Position numbers and translations under genes: made by a program. Below, in pieces: positions 53,481 through 64,000 of a stretch of 64,000 nt of DNA; positions within the stretch are counted from its first letter, which is position 1; every line of letters begins with the position of its first letter. The DNA is from Lichenostomus cassidix. Taxonomy: Eukaryota; Chordata; Aves; Passeriformes; Meliphagidae. The notes under the pieces were generated by a model, which did no database searches, had not been told where the DNA came from, and worked only from the letters and a program-made list of their open reading frames with translations. The stretch covers positions 23,656,324 to 23,720,323 of the forward strand of contig CM039182.1 of assembly GCA_008360975.2 (NCBI GenBank). The letters run 5' to 3'.

Positions 53481-54703
53481 ACTGTTAGTGGTTGAGAGCT
53501 CTGCTTTCATACAACTCAATGAAACTCTATCCTCTAAGACCTTTTAAACAAGTAAATTACTTTTAAACAAATAGTTTGTGAATTTTCCCCAAAATTAAAA
53601 TGTTGGATGAGCATGGGAATCTCACTTTGTTTATACCTCAGACTAAAGCTGACTTCACAGATTTCAGGTAAATGAGATCATATAATCTTGTTCAAAAAGT
53701 TTACTCTTTGGGGATGTAGCAAGCTGTGTTATGATGTACTTTTATGAAAAGTATTGTAGTAGAATTATGCATAAGGTCCTTTGACTGTGAGATATTCAGT
53801 TTGGGAGTTCAACTCTGGATAAATTTTATATATAAATTGCTACCTCTGTGGTCCCACAGGATTTACTATGTAAAAGCTGGATTCTGTTTGGTTTTTTTTC
53901 TGTGAACCATATCTACTCCATCTCCACAAATGCTTATCCTTCTCTCTCAAGCTGTCTTAATTTGGTTAACATCATTCCTTCAACTCAGAATAATTTGTGC
54001 TTTGCTCAAAAGGTGTTTTTTATGTCATATACTACGGTGATTTTCTTTAAAGGTAGAAAAACATTCTCCTGACTAAAACTGTGTTGTCTAGTCTAATATA
54101 AAATACAGTTTGCAAAGGTTGCCTTAGAAGGATTCTCTAAGCAATTTAATAATTATTAATAATTTTCCCTTCAAAATTAGATTTTCTGAAAGCCATTTTC
54201 ACAACATGTTTATAAAATTTAAAATGACTGGACTAATAATAATGTTTTATTTAGCCCTTGTCCTTTTATGAGTGAAGCATCTTGTAAACACAATAAAATG
54301 AGAAACATACCCTTTCAGAGTTCTCCCCTCACTCCCACTTGTACCTCTACTCATAAACACTGAGAATCAAGCTTATCATACTCATTGCCAATCCATACCT
54401 GTTGCCATTCATTCAATGTACTAATTCTAATGCGCTTTTCCAAGTAAGCAAACTAGTCTGCAGCTTCTAGTATGGATTTCCACTTGCAGCACAGGCCAGG
54501 AAACAGCTCACCACTTTGAGAAGGAACATGGGAATAATGACTCTTTTGCTTTTAGAACGGCTTGGTAGGATATTTGCTTTCAATTAACTTTGACTGGTAG
54601 TGTGTCTGACAACATTACCTTGGCAGTTTTAAAATCTCAGATTAAAATTCTGGTTGAATACTGATGCCACTCCTTAGATAAAGGCTTTCACACTTCATTT
54701 ATT

Positions 54704-54734
54704 AAAAAAAAAAACCAAAAAAAAAACCCCAAAA
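54704..54734 (+). repeat. A-rich tract broken by C
   Basis: Two A-runs separated by CC and ending in CCCC and AAAA, of the same design as the tract 1.3 kb upstream. Confidence 0.85.
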
Positions 54735-55540
54735 TATTTATGTATATGTACAATTTGTCTTCTGTTCATTTAATTTTGTTAGGAAACCCAGTGCCATGGT
54801 AGCATCATGCTGCTCATATGATTGTGTGGCCAGTTTGGTGAAGGGAAAAAGCAGGTGAGCCAACAAAAAGGCATGCCTTTGAAATGCCTTTTTTCTTATG
54901 TTACATTAATTGGAAACAAACATTTTCAGCTTCCATTTCTCACATGCTGTTATGGTGTGCCAATTGTCTCCTTTCTCTCGTGCATAAGCATCCTGCTGCT
55001 AGCTGACCCTACTAATTCTGTGCAGGTTTGATGGCACTGACCTAAGGACCATGTGCAGGTTCTGTTTCTGCAGATATGCATGAGTTTTATCAATAGATTT
55101 TATCATTGAAAGGGATGGAACTGTGTTGCAAGACACCAAAATATTTTCTTACACTCTTCCATTTCTCGATATTCAACTATTTCCTTTTGTCTTTTAGGAT
55201 CAGAACATCAAAGAGATGTAAATCTGAACAGTCTCATCAAATACAATGGAAAAAAAGATTGATTTCTCAAGCTTCTGTTTAAATTACAAAGAATGTAATT
55301 TTTCAGGACTACAGCTCTCTGCTTATTCCCTTGACAAAGTCAATCAATGAAGGGACACATCCTGCTCCCTAATGCAAACAGTGACATTGGTCATAAAGGA
55401 ACAAATCTCAAATTAGAGACATTGAAACAATATCAACCCTAAACTGATGCAAACAAAGACTTGCTTCTTTTTACTTAGCAGGTTTTTTTTTGCTACCATG
55501 TCTTCAGATAATAATTACTGTGCTGGATATTCCTTACTGT

Positions 55541-55735
55541 AGTGAGGCACTGGAACAGGTTGCCCAGAAAAGCTGTGGATGCCCCATCCCTGGAAATGTT
55601 CATGTCCAGGCTGGATGGGGCTTGGAGCAACCCGGTCTAGTTGAAAGTGACCCTGTTCATATGAGGGGGGCTGGAACCAGGTGATCTTTAAGGTTCCTTC
55701 CAACCCAAACCATTCTACAATTCTGTGATTCTCTG
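55541..55735 (+). mobile_element. CR1 LINE fragment, 3' end
   Basis: A 5'-truncated CR1 with GAGGCACTGGAACAGGTTGC, GTGGATGCCCCATCCCTGG, GATCTTTAAGGTTCCTTCC and the 3' tail ATTCTACAATTCTGTGATTC. It is well conserved against the usual CR1 3' sequence, so a fairly recent copy. It is the same segment as the copy at 8.4 kb, with small differences. Confidence 0.95.
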
Positions 55736-58700
55736 ATACATTGTCTGAAATATAACATTATGCAGTATTATCTGAAAGTGGACTTTGTGATATTCTTCTG
55801 CTGATGTATACAGTTGTACACAGACTGCATTGTTCTTCCTGCCTGTTCTCTTTGCAGTTTTCTAAACTACTTGTTTAATGACATGCAAATGCCTGAATAT
55901 TTATTGTAGAAGAGGAAGTATTTTATTTCAGGGGTCAGAAGATTTCATTATTTTATTTTGTTGATTCACGAGTTTATGTATGCATTAACTAAGAACAAAT
56001 ATTTTATTACCAGTTTGTTCCTTATGTGTTGTTTTGTTAATTTTTAAATGATTTTATATCTCAGAGATATTTGCTTTGTTTTAATATAAAAGATACAGTG
56101 GAGCAATTTTCACATTATATCAATTTTCTATGGTCTATCTTTGGAAAAATCAATAAAATGAGGTGAAAATAAAAGCTGTGACTCACTGGCTGACATACAC
56201 AGAAAAATGGCACTTTGCAATGTATTGTTTAAGAAACAACAACATAAAAATTCAGTATGGTTTTGTTGAGATTTTATCTCTCAACAGATTTAAAATCCTT
56301 GGTGATCACCGACATTGTAACGGAAATGCCATGCAAACCAGTGGTCCATGGTATTACTGGAGCAGGATGCCACAGTGTCTCTTTTTCAGCTTTAGATTTC
56401 ATTTATGTGGAAGGAATTTTCAGATGCTCAGAACCTCCTCTGGCAGATTTCTGTCCTGCTGCTGAGGGGAAGTTGGGCCTGGGGCTTGCAGGGTGGATTG
56501 ATGGTGTCTGCCTGCATCATCAATCCACCTACAATTCTTTTGGAGCTCATTTTAAAAGTCACAGACATTTTTGGGGTGGGTTTAATATAGATGAATTTGC
56601 TGCTTGTCTTTCAGTGGGATGAGTAATTTGATTTTATCTTTTCCTCCAGTTGTTAAAAATGAAATGCATATTTTATGGCAAGGTTGTGGGATACTTTCAA
56701 AATTGTCATTTTTCATCACAGCTCATCTTGATCCTAATAGGAGCATGTTGCTGCTAATAAAACATTGACATTTTATTTGCCAGAGTGTTTGCAGTCTTCA
56801 AAAAGACAGATTCATTGGCTCTTGGCCACTCTAGTGCAGCACTACTTGCCCTTAGATTGCTATTACATATAGCATTGTTATTATTATCTAACATGATTAT
56901 TTCTGCTCAGACATGAGACTGACTGGATTATAGATCAGCTGTATCAAGGGCTGTCTATGGCAGACTAATGTAAGGTCTCTGACTTCAAATATTCTGCAGT
57001 AATTAGATGTTTGAACCCAAGTTTTTGTTTTACCTTTCAAAGAACATTATGCTCCAAACATTAATGAACCATGAATATTTTAATGCTTTGATGTCTTCAA
57101 AAATATTCTCCTTTCTGTTTCTTGATCTAGTTTTTGGGCTTAGAATTACTTTCCACTTCATTACTCCCTGTGGAGAGTGAATTATTTCTTCGCATGCCTG
57201 TCTTGTCCCAAAGGCTCTTCCATTCATCAGGTATTCACAGAGGGTTTGTATCTCTTATCCTTGATCCAACAACTAGACTTCCTGTAATTTCTCAAATTTT
57301 GCTTTAACAAAGTTGATTGCCAATCAAGGATGCAAGGAGTATAGACGGTGATTAGACACATGGAGATCAGACCCACAAATATAAGTGTGCTTAGACTGTA
57401 CTTGTATAATCAAGATGCTCTGTAAAGAATCAAGTAAATCTTAGAGCAGCAGTGGCAATTTCTGTGAGAAACATTATACGTGCTATTAAAAATGCTCCAA
57501 AACAGGGTCTGATATAGCACAGCAACTGCCCCATGCTGCTCCATCCTTCTCCTGTAATTTTTAAAAGAGATTGTTACCATTGAGGAAATAGAGCAAGAAA
57601 CAAAAATTAGGTTAGCAAGATACCAACAAAGACTTTCTATACTAAATTAGATTCAGTATTAGATTATATTCTTTGACTCTGGATGCATTTGCACCTGCTT
57701 TAGTATCTGGAACAGAAGTTTTTTACTCAGAGGTCAGTTTGGAGTGGATTTTGTTCATATTTTCCTCTAGACTTTCAAAAACATTTTAAATCCTGAATTC
57801 CATAGCAAAGGATAAAGTGCCCACATATTTCCCTTCTTGAGCCCTTTCTTCTCAAACTATAGACCAGCTTTCAAAGAAGACAGGCATGCAGTTGCACATG
57901 TGCAATTGTATATATGTAGGCATATATATCCTGTAAGTGCAGGCTTTATTAAAAATATAGCATTTACTGCTATACTATTCCACTATTTATTCTTGCACAT
58001 CTAGCATTTTCCACAGGAAAACTATAATTTTTTAAGAATGTCATGCTAAAAAATGTTGATGACAGACTACCTATGTGTAATCATTACTATGATTTGCAAA
58101 GTCAAAAGAAATTGAGTGATATGGAAAACAAAAGTAAGGTCACTGAAATTATAGGGGTAAGGGACATTGCAGTAGCCCCTCTAAACTACAATGCAATGGT
58201 GCTCTCAGAGTCACAAGTGCCTCCCTTGGCAATGTGACCTTGTTAACAACTCCTGTAGGGGGAAATGGGTATGGCAGAAATGCAGCCTCTAGTTCTGACC
58301 CATGAGGCAATAAATTAATTCAAATTGGCACAGGGAAATAAGTTGTTAAAATGTAGGAGGCCTGAACTTATTTGAAAGGAAGACCTGTCTTTTAAACCTG
58401 TAGCTGCCTCAACAATATCACAATAGTAGATGACTATGGATCAAGGGAAAGCATGGAAAATAAGAAAAAAACAGGGAGTGGAAGATTTCCTGTGATGCTT
58501 TCCTGTGATGACTGAATTTTTTTATAGCGATCTGTGTTGAAAGAAATAATCTAGAGATTCATGGAGGTTTGGGACAGGAAAGTAATGAAAATACTAATAA
58601 ATTCTGGAAAATACTGAAGTATATATTTCTGAATGGTCTTTTTATTTCCTACCTCTTTTCCTTCCTGTCTCAAGTTTCCATTCTGCAATAAGTCTGCATC

Positions 58701-59474
58701 CTAATTAAGAGAGGGAGGAATAGTTATATGTCTTTGAATCAAATAGGTATGTGCAATGCAGAATAGGATGCTGTGATTTATATTGGTTTTCTCTGCTGTA
58801 GTTTTATTTTAGCACAATGGAACCCTGGTTCTGGTTTGAGTGCTTAGTGATAGACTGGGCTGGAAGGCACTTTTAAATAGCATTACTCTTTTGTATAATG
58901 AGGGAGTATGTAATGCATGAACTCTTTTTACATGTTGAAGATTTGATAGCTCAGCAGGTGTTCCAGTCTCATACTTCTGTGGCAGAGGAAAAAAACCCAA
59001 AAGTTAACTGCAGGTTCCCATTGTAATTGGAGTGTGTCTGTGAGTTACAGTTAGTCCATAAGGCAATCCTAAGTAATTTTGTTTGTGAGAAGAAGTATTT
59101 GAATGTTTCTTGTAATTTTTGTATCCTAGTTTGTCATGATCTCACGTGTTCCTCTCTGTCACTTCCTGATTACACTGTTCTTAAAGTAAGTCATGAAGTC
59201 TGAGCCTTCATTTCAGTGAGTTATGGGGATGTATATACAGATTACAGTCAATATGGAAATTCAATAAAAAAAGCAATTACAGATAAGCATGTCTGCCAGC
59301 TTCTGCTTGCAAGCTGTAAATAGCTGATCAGAGACCTATTTCATCTAGTGAGTCAGATGCTTTTCTTACAGTTAATCAGTTCAGAAAATATTTTTGTAGG
59401 ATGACTCTCACTCCCCAAATGAAATGAGAGAATTACTCCATTTGATAAGATCTCAAACCTCTACATACCATTTC
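55736..59474. other. AT-rich non-coding DNA
   Basis: No gene or repeat family is recognised. Frames at 56163-56622 on the plus strand have no known domain. A small direct duplication (TTCCTGTGATG twice) occurs near 58488. Confidence 0.6.
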
Positions 59475-59939
59475 ATGCTGGTTTTGGCTGGGGTAGAGTT
59501 AACTTTCCTCACAGTGGCTGGCATGGGGCTGTGTTTTGGATTTGTGCTGGACACAGTGATGATAATACAGAGATGATTTTGTTATTGCTGAGCAGAGTTT
59601 ACATAGAGACAAGGCCTTTTCTGGTTTTCATACTTCTATGCTTAGAGGGCGGACTGGGGGTGAATGGGAGGCCTGCAGGAGACACAGCCAGGACAGGTGA
59701 CCTCAACTGACCAAAGGGATATTCCAGACCATGTGACATTGAGCTCAGTATCTAAAGTGAGGGGAAGATGGAGGGAACGGAGGGACATTTGGAGTGATGG
59801 TGTTTGTCATCACAAGTCACCATTATGTGTGTTGGGCCCCTGCTCTCCTGCCCCTGTTCCATCAGGTTGGTTGGAGAGAGAAGGGTTGAGCAAGCTGCTG
59901 TGTGGTGCATAATTTCCAGCTAGGCTTAAACCATGACAA
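59475..59939 (+). mobile_element. Solo LTR of an avian ERVL-like endogenous retrovirus
   Basis: About 465 bp. It begins TGCTGGTTTTGGCTGGGGTA, the widespread start of an avian ERVL-type LTR, continues with a GGACACAGCCAGGACAGGTG-like core and AAAGGGATATTCCAGACCAT, and ends TTAAACCATGACA. A degraded TATA box, TATCTAAA, stands at 59749-59756, the place where this LTR family normally has its TATA. ATTTC occurs at 59470-59474 and again at 59940-59944. That fits a 5-bp target duplication if one extra base is counted beyond the TG and CA ends. No gag, pol or env sequence is attached, so this is a recombined solo LTR. The family name is from memory. Confidence 0.8.
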
Positions 59940-62195
59940 ATTTCCAGACATACTGTAGAAAATTTTATATCAAGGGCTTAATTCAGCTTTCACAGTTTTG
60001 CTGATCCCACGACCTGCATTGAAATCTATTTCATCTCTATCTGAATTAAAGAAGATCCTGAACAGGATCATCATCTGTGCACAAGGTTACTAGCAAGGAC
60101 AAACTCCTAAGACTTTTGGTGCCAGCTTCAGCATTTGAAAGCTGTATGTCTTCTTCTTAGCTGTAATCTCTTTTCCAAGTGTCACTCATGTCCTTCTCGC
60201 TGCAGCATCTCTTGGCAGGGAGCTCAGTTTGGGGTTTCCGATCTGTGTATTTTGACACATGATATTATATAACCATATCTATGGGTTATGTAATAAATAA
60301 AGGCATTTGTAAACATCTAGGAGCATGTAAGTGTGTTTCCATTCCAAATGATTTAAAAACTCACTACATATTTTTATTAGCAAAATTTACCTGATATTGG
60401 TTTCATTGTCTTGTAGAGACCCTTAACCTTCAAAGACGGAATTTTTATAGATCGTATTGCTTACTGCTTATTGCTTGCCTCATTTCAGTTAGGACCTTCA
60501 TATCCAGTGTATAGAATTTGATTGAAAATCTGGAAGATAAATATGAAAAAACCCCACTTACATGTCCTATGACTTTACACCAAGAAGTGAAACTCAGTAG
60601 TTGGTTGACCTTCTGATCTATCCACTTGTAAATCAAGAAGTCATATTTCCAAGTAAAGATTTGGTAGTCAAGGATGAAGCTGAGATTGCGCTCACTGTTT
60701 CTTCTTCATCCTATGTGTTTATGGCTGGCTACCTACAGCTAGAAATTTTTTTTTTCCTTTTGAGCTTCTATTAGATTTGGCAACCAAAGGCATTTTACAG
60801 ATTTACCATAAAAATTGCTGCCATTTATCAAAGAAACTCACAATCTCCTAGTGATTCTGATGAGGGTGTCAAGAGTCACTGACCACGTGATAATCAGGTT
60901 CTAGGAAATTACTGGGAAAATGTAAAAGCATTACAACTTTTTCCTCCACACAGAAAGTCATGGACCAAAGCACGAAAAGTCCCTGCTCCATTTAAATGTA
61001 TGCAAAGAAAATAAATGGCTTTTCTTTTTTCTTTTTCTTCTTCCTTTTTTTTTAATCAGGTAATTTAATGAGTTGTTAGAAACAGTTGTAGAACTGGCAG
61101 AAAAGTAAACAGAATACTTTGACAAGTACTGTGGTTTAAAGACTCCAGTCAATTTATTCTATCTTACACTTTAGGAACTCATTCAAATCACGACAAGCAT
61201 TGGACACTCAATTTGGGATGTACACTGAAGCCTGCTGGCAGCAATTTATTGTAGCTGGCCCTTACACGGTTACTGACAGAAAGATTCTTTCCTTAGCTGT
61301 AACAAATAGAGCCTTTTCAGCAGCATACATATAAATACATAAAATCCATTTCCTGGCTTGAACAGCCCACAGGGTCAGTTTTCCAATATTAAATTGTAAA
61401 TTCTCACAGATAGTCCAGTGTGCAAACTAGGTATGCTTTGTGCACTTAACAAAAAGAGCTCCATGTGAAGAATCCATGTTGCAGATACAAAGCTGCTAAG
61501 TGTTTCTGCAACAATACATTAATGAATAATTTCATTAACTTGAAGTTCATTCAGATGAAGTGAATCATATTTTCTTGATACAGACTTCTAACAGGCTTTC
61601 TAAGGGCTAATCCACTCTTTTTATTGAAAGCCTCCATCATATTTTGGATATATATATTTGGGCCTTTTTGATCTCTGTTTAGGTGAGAAGAACACTGAGC
61701 ACCTCATGCAGGGTTAATGAAGTCAAACTCACATTCGGATTTCACTTTTTGGACAAAATTTTGCAGGGGAAAAGGTCCACTTTATGACTAGTTCTAATAA
61801 TAAATTCTTCAAGAAGTATCAGAACTTCTAGGAATAAATAAAAGTTCTTGATACCCTACCAGTACTACTTTTGCATCTGTTTATCTGTGACTTAGGGATG
61901 TCTTTCTACTCTATGGACAAACTATAGCTTTTTGGGGGAGAAGGATCGGGGTGGAACCATCACAGAGCAAACAAAAACCCCACACAACAAAAAAATAACA
62001 GGATAATGAATAGGTTATTGTTTTACATTACCGTAAATAGTTTTTCTGTGTTCATGATCATTATCCCCCTTTAGTATGAGAAATCTTTCAGAAAGAAGAC
62101 TCCAAATGGCCATGGGATATCAGAGTTCAGATATCTCATGGTATGGAATGACTGAGTGCTCACTGATAGGTCCCTTGAGACCATTTCTTCTTTTT
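59940..62195. other. AT-rich non-coding DNA
   Basis: Nothing recognised apart from a pyrimidine tract at 61020-61054 (runs of T and C) and a short TA-run near 61652. Confidence 0.6.
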
Positions 62196-62716
62196 ACAGG
62201 TGTCCTAGGTTGCAATATTGATGTAGTTAAGTATTCTATTACCACCAGCTGTGGGCCATTAGCTGCTATCACCCACTCCGGATGACAGGCAATGGGCCAT
62301 CCGTTAGCTATTATCACTTGCTAACGACCCACCCCGCATGACAGGCAATGGGCCATCAGGGACCCACCGTGTGACTCATGGACTTATCTCATCCCATTGT
62401 GAGATGCTCTGCTGAGGAGGGAGGAGCCAGGTGTTCCCACCTGGATATAACCTAGCCTTAGAACTGCCTGAGCTAGCCCTGTCTACTGGGTTCCCGGAGG
62501 ACCAGAGCTACCACTGGATCTTCAGCTGGAGACTAGACCTTCACAGAATCACCGCTTCAACTGGACTACTTCAGTTGGACTGCTACTACCACCCTAACAG
62601 GGTGTTAGGTTGTATCTGATTTTGTCAGTGCTTTTCCTTGTATTATTTCACTTATTTTTAATTTCAATCTTGACTTGTGATCTCCCACTGGTTTGTTTTC
62701 AAACCAGCACAACAGG
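62196..62716. repeat. Target-site duplication of the 62.2 kb LTR
   Basis: ACAGG occurs directly before the LTR (62196-62200) and directly after it (62712-62716), a perfect 5-bp duplication. Five bases is the size usual for ERVL/class III elements; class I usually makes 4 and class II/K usually 6. Confidence 0.8.
62201..62711 (+). mobile_element. Solo LTR of an endogenous retrovirus, 511 bp
   Basis: The element starts with TGTCCTAGGTTGCAATATTG and ends AAACCAGCACA, so it has the TG...CA ends of an LTR, and it is flanked by a perfect 5-bp duplication. Inside, from about 62253 to 62350, there is a direct duplication of a GGGCCAT...GATGACAGGCAAT block. A palindrome CCAGGTG/CACCTGG at 62427-62444 is followed at once by a TATA box, GATATAA (62444-62450). 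This gives a compact U3 promoter with two E-box cores (CAGGTG and CACCTG). No clear AATAAA follows. No retroviral genes lie beside it. Orientation is set by the TATA box. The terminal duplication is intact, which argues for a fairly recent insertion. Confidence 0.85.
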
Positions 62717-64000
62717 GTTTTTTTTCATAGGTCACCATGCTCAAAGTTTCCTTTATCATAATTCTGATCCATTCTTTTTGAAAACACAAACTCACTTCTT
62801 GCTGGTTGAACCTTCACAACCCACTTTATAAGTTTTTCTTCACATAGTGGCTTGATTTGCCACAATAGGAAAAGTATGACTTCTGTGGCTGTGAGTGTTT
62901 AGAACCTAATAAATCTGCAGCAGCATTTTTGCCAAGTTGCTTACTGTCACTGCACCCTGAAAGAGCTGCTCCAACAGCAGCTGCTTCCTTTAACTACTTC
63001 AAATGCCTGGAGGCTAAGATAATATAATAGGCTTATAAAATGCATCAATACAAAGAGCTTCTCAGGGGGTCTGAGCTGTAGAAGATGTGTGTAGTCACAT
63101 CAGTAAGAAATCATGGGATGACAGTAAAAAAGAGCTCTATGAAAACTGCCTGTTAAACAAGATGATGCACTGGCTTTCCTGAAAACCATAAGAAATGTAA
63201 AATATGTCCTCAATTAAAGGAAAGACAAATCTAGACTTCCCAGCAAGCAGTGCACAATATGTATTTCTTTTGTTACTTTCACAATGGGAACTGGGAAAGA
63301 ATATTGTACTTTAAAGTAATAATTTCCATAAAGCCATAGAATAAATGTGGAAAAGTATTTTTCCATAATGAAAGAAAAATGAAACTGAGATCCCCACAGT
63401 TATAAATGGGAAAAAGTTAATAATGAATGAGCACTGTTCAGGATTCTTTACCAAATTTCATCTATTCATAAATTCAACCTAAAATACAGTGAAGCTAAGA
63501 ACCTTTGGAAGTCTTTTGATTGCTCCTATTTAAATTAGGAAAAGACAAGTAAAATATGAGTATAGATATTCAGATATTCAATTGTAGAGCATAAACTGTT
63601 GACACAATCTTATTATTCAAAGGGAGTTCTGAAAACAGCCTCAGTTTTGTTAGTATGGATTTGAGGACTTGCTTGTAAAGGAACCAACACAAAAGAAAGT
63701 TGTTCTTCCAAATGATAATCTTTCTAAGCATTTTTTGGTACATTTTGAAGTGGAAAAAACATCTTCGTACATTGTGTTTCTTCCTTCTTGCTAAAAAAAA
63801 TAAAGTCTGAACACTGATAAAAAAACAATAACATTTTCCTATTAATTTATATTCACTGATGGCTATTAAAATTCATTGATATTCACCCATAACAATTTTT
63901 TAAATAAAATATCAAAATGAGGAAGCTTGCTCATCTCTTTTCCCCAGCCACCATCATGATCTCAGCAAAGCTCAGTGGAGATTGAAGCATCACTTCACAC
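62717..64000. other. AT-rich non-coding DNA
   Basis: No gene or repeat family is recognised up to the end of the window. Confidence 0.6.

Larger units (their letters stand above)
50876..55540. other. AT-rich non-coding DNA
   Basis: No gene is recognised. Contains the short tandem repeat at 52866 and the A-rich tracts at 53434 and 54704, listed separately. Confidence 0.6.

Noticed and set aside
56163..56622. Overlapping plus-strand frames of 100 and 121 codons.
   Set aside because: Two phases are open together and neither shows a known domain.
62076..62317. Frames of 65-69 codons on both strands.
   Set aside because: They run into the 62.2 kb LTR and are open only because of its repeated sequence.
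1..64000. Bacterial-type systems, CRISPR arrays, operons, tRNA or rRNA genes.
   Set aside because: The window is bird-like nuclear DNA. I saw no regularly spaced identical repeats, no cloverleaf-forming A/B-box sequence and no rRNA segment, although a covariance-model scan would be needed to exclude small RNA genes.

Overview
The window reads as vertebrate nuclear DNA from a bird, probably a passerine. The evidence is five CR1 non-LTR retrotransposon fragments, several with the CR1 3' tail (repeats resembling ATTCTRTG), and three LTRs whose sequence style matches avian endogenous retroviruses. The passerine assignment rests on remembered LTR style and is weaker than the avian one. Most of the sequence is AT-rich and non-coding. 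I could not identify a single protein-coding exon with confidence. The long open frames belong to the GC-rich island, to retroelements or to low-complexity tracts.

Layout. 1-31.6 kb: AT-rich intergenic or intronic DNA. It holds a T/G-rich simple repeat (4.1 kb), a CR1 3' end (8.4 kb) followed at once by a probable non-autonomous hAT element (8.6-9.0 kb), a decayed coding-like stretch on the minus strand ending in AATAAA plus an A-run (12.5-13.1 kb) beside a GC-rich block (13.4-13.6 kb), a minus-strand CR1 tail (20.1 kb), a pyrimidine-rich stretch (20.4-23.0 kb) and a longer minus-strand CR1 that keeps the C-terminal part of the reverse-transcriptase ORF (26.0-26.6 kb). 31.64-32.96 kb: a strong CpG island about 1.3 kb long with GC boxes, a CCT/AGG triplet repeat and C-runs able to form a G-quadruplex. 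It is the only clear promoter candidate. Two strong splice-donor matches (GTAAGT) lie on the minus strand in or beside it, so a gene transcribed leftwards, with a mainly non-coding first exon here, is the best hypothesis. Direction and identity are unproven.

33-64 kb: AT-rich non-coding DNA again, with a degenerate plus-strand CR1 (47.1-47.6 kb), a retroviral LTR-like repeat carrying a ~50-bp minisatellite (50.1-50.9 kb), a 16-17 bp tandem repeat (52.87 kb), a CR1 3' end (55.5 kb) and two solo LTRs of different families close together (59.5 and 62.2 kb). The second LTR has a perfect 5-bp target-site duplication.

There is no operon structure. The parts that could act together are the CpG-island promoter and a gene body extending out of the window or through the AT-rich flanks. 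The retroelements are fossils, with no intact polymerase or retroviral gene among them. No previously undescribed system was found. The items most worth a second look are the CpG island with its minus-strand donors, the decayed coding-like block at 12.5-13.6 kb, and the 62.2 kb LTR with its E-box palindrome next to the TATA box.
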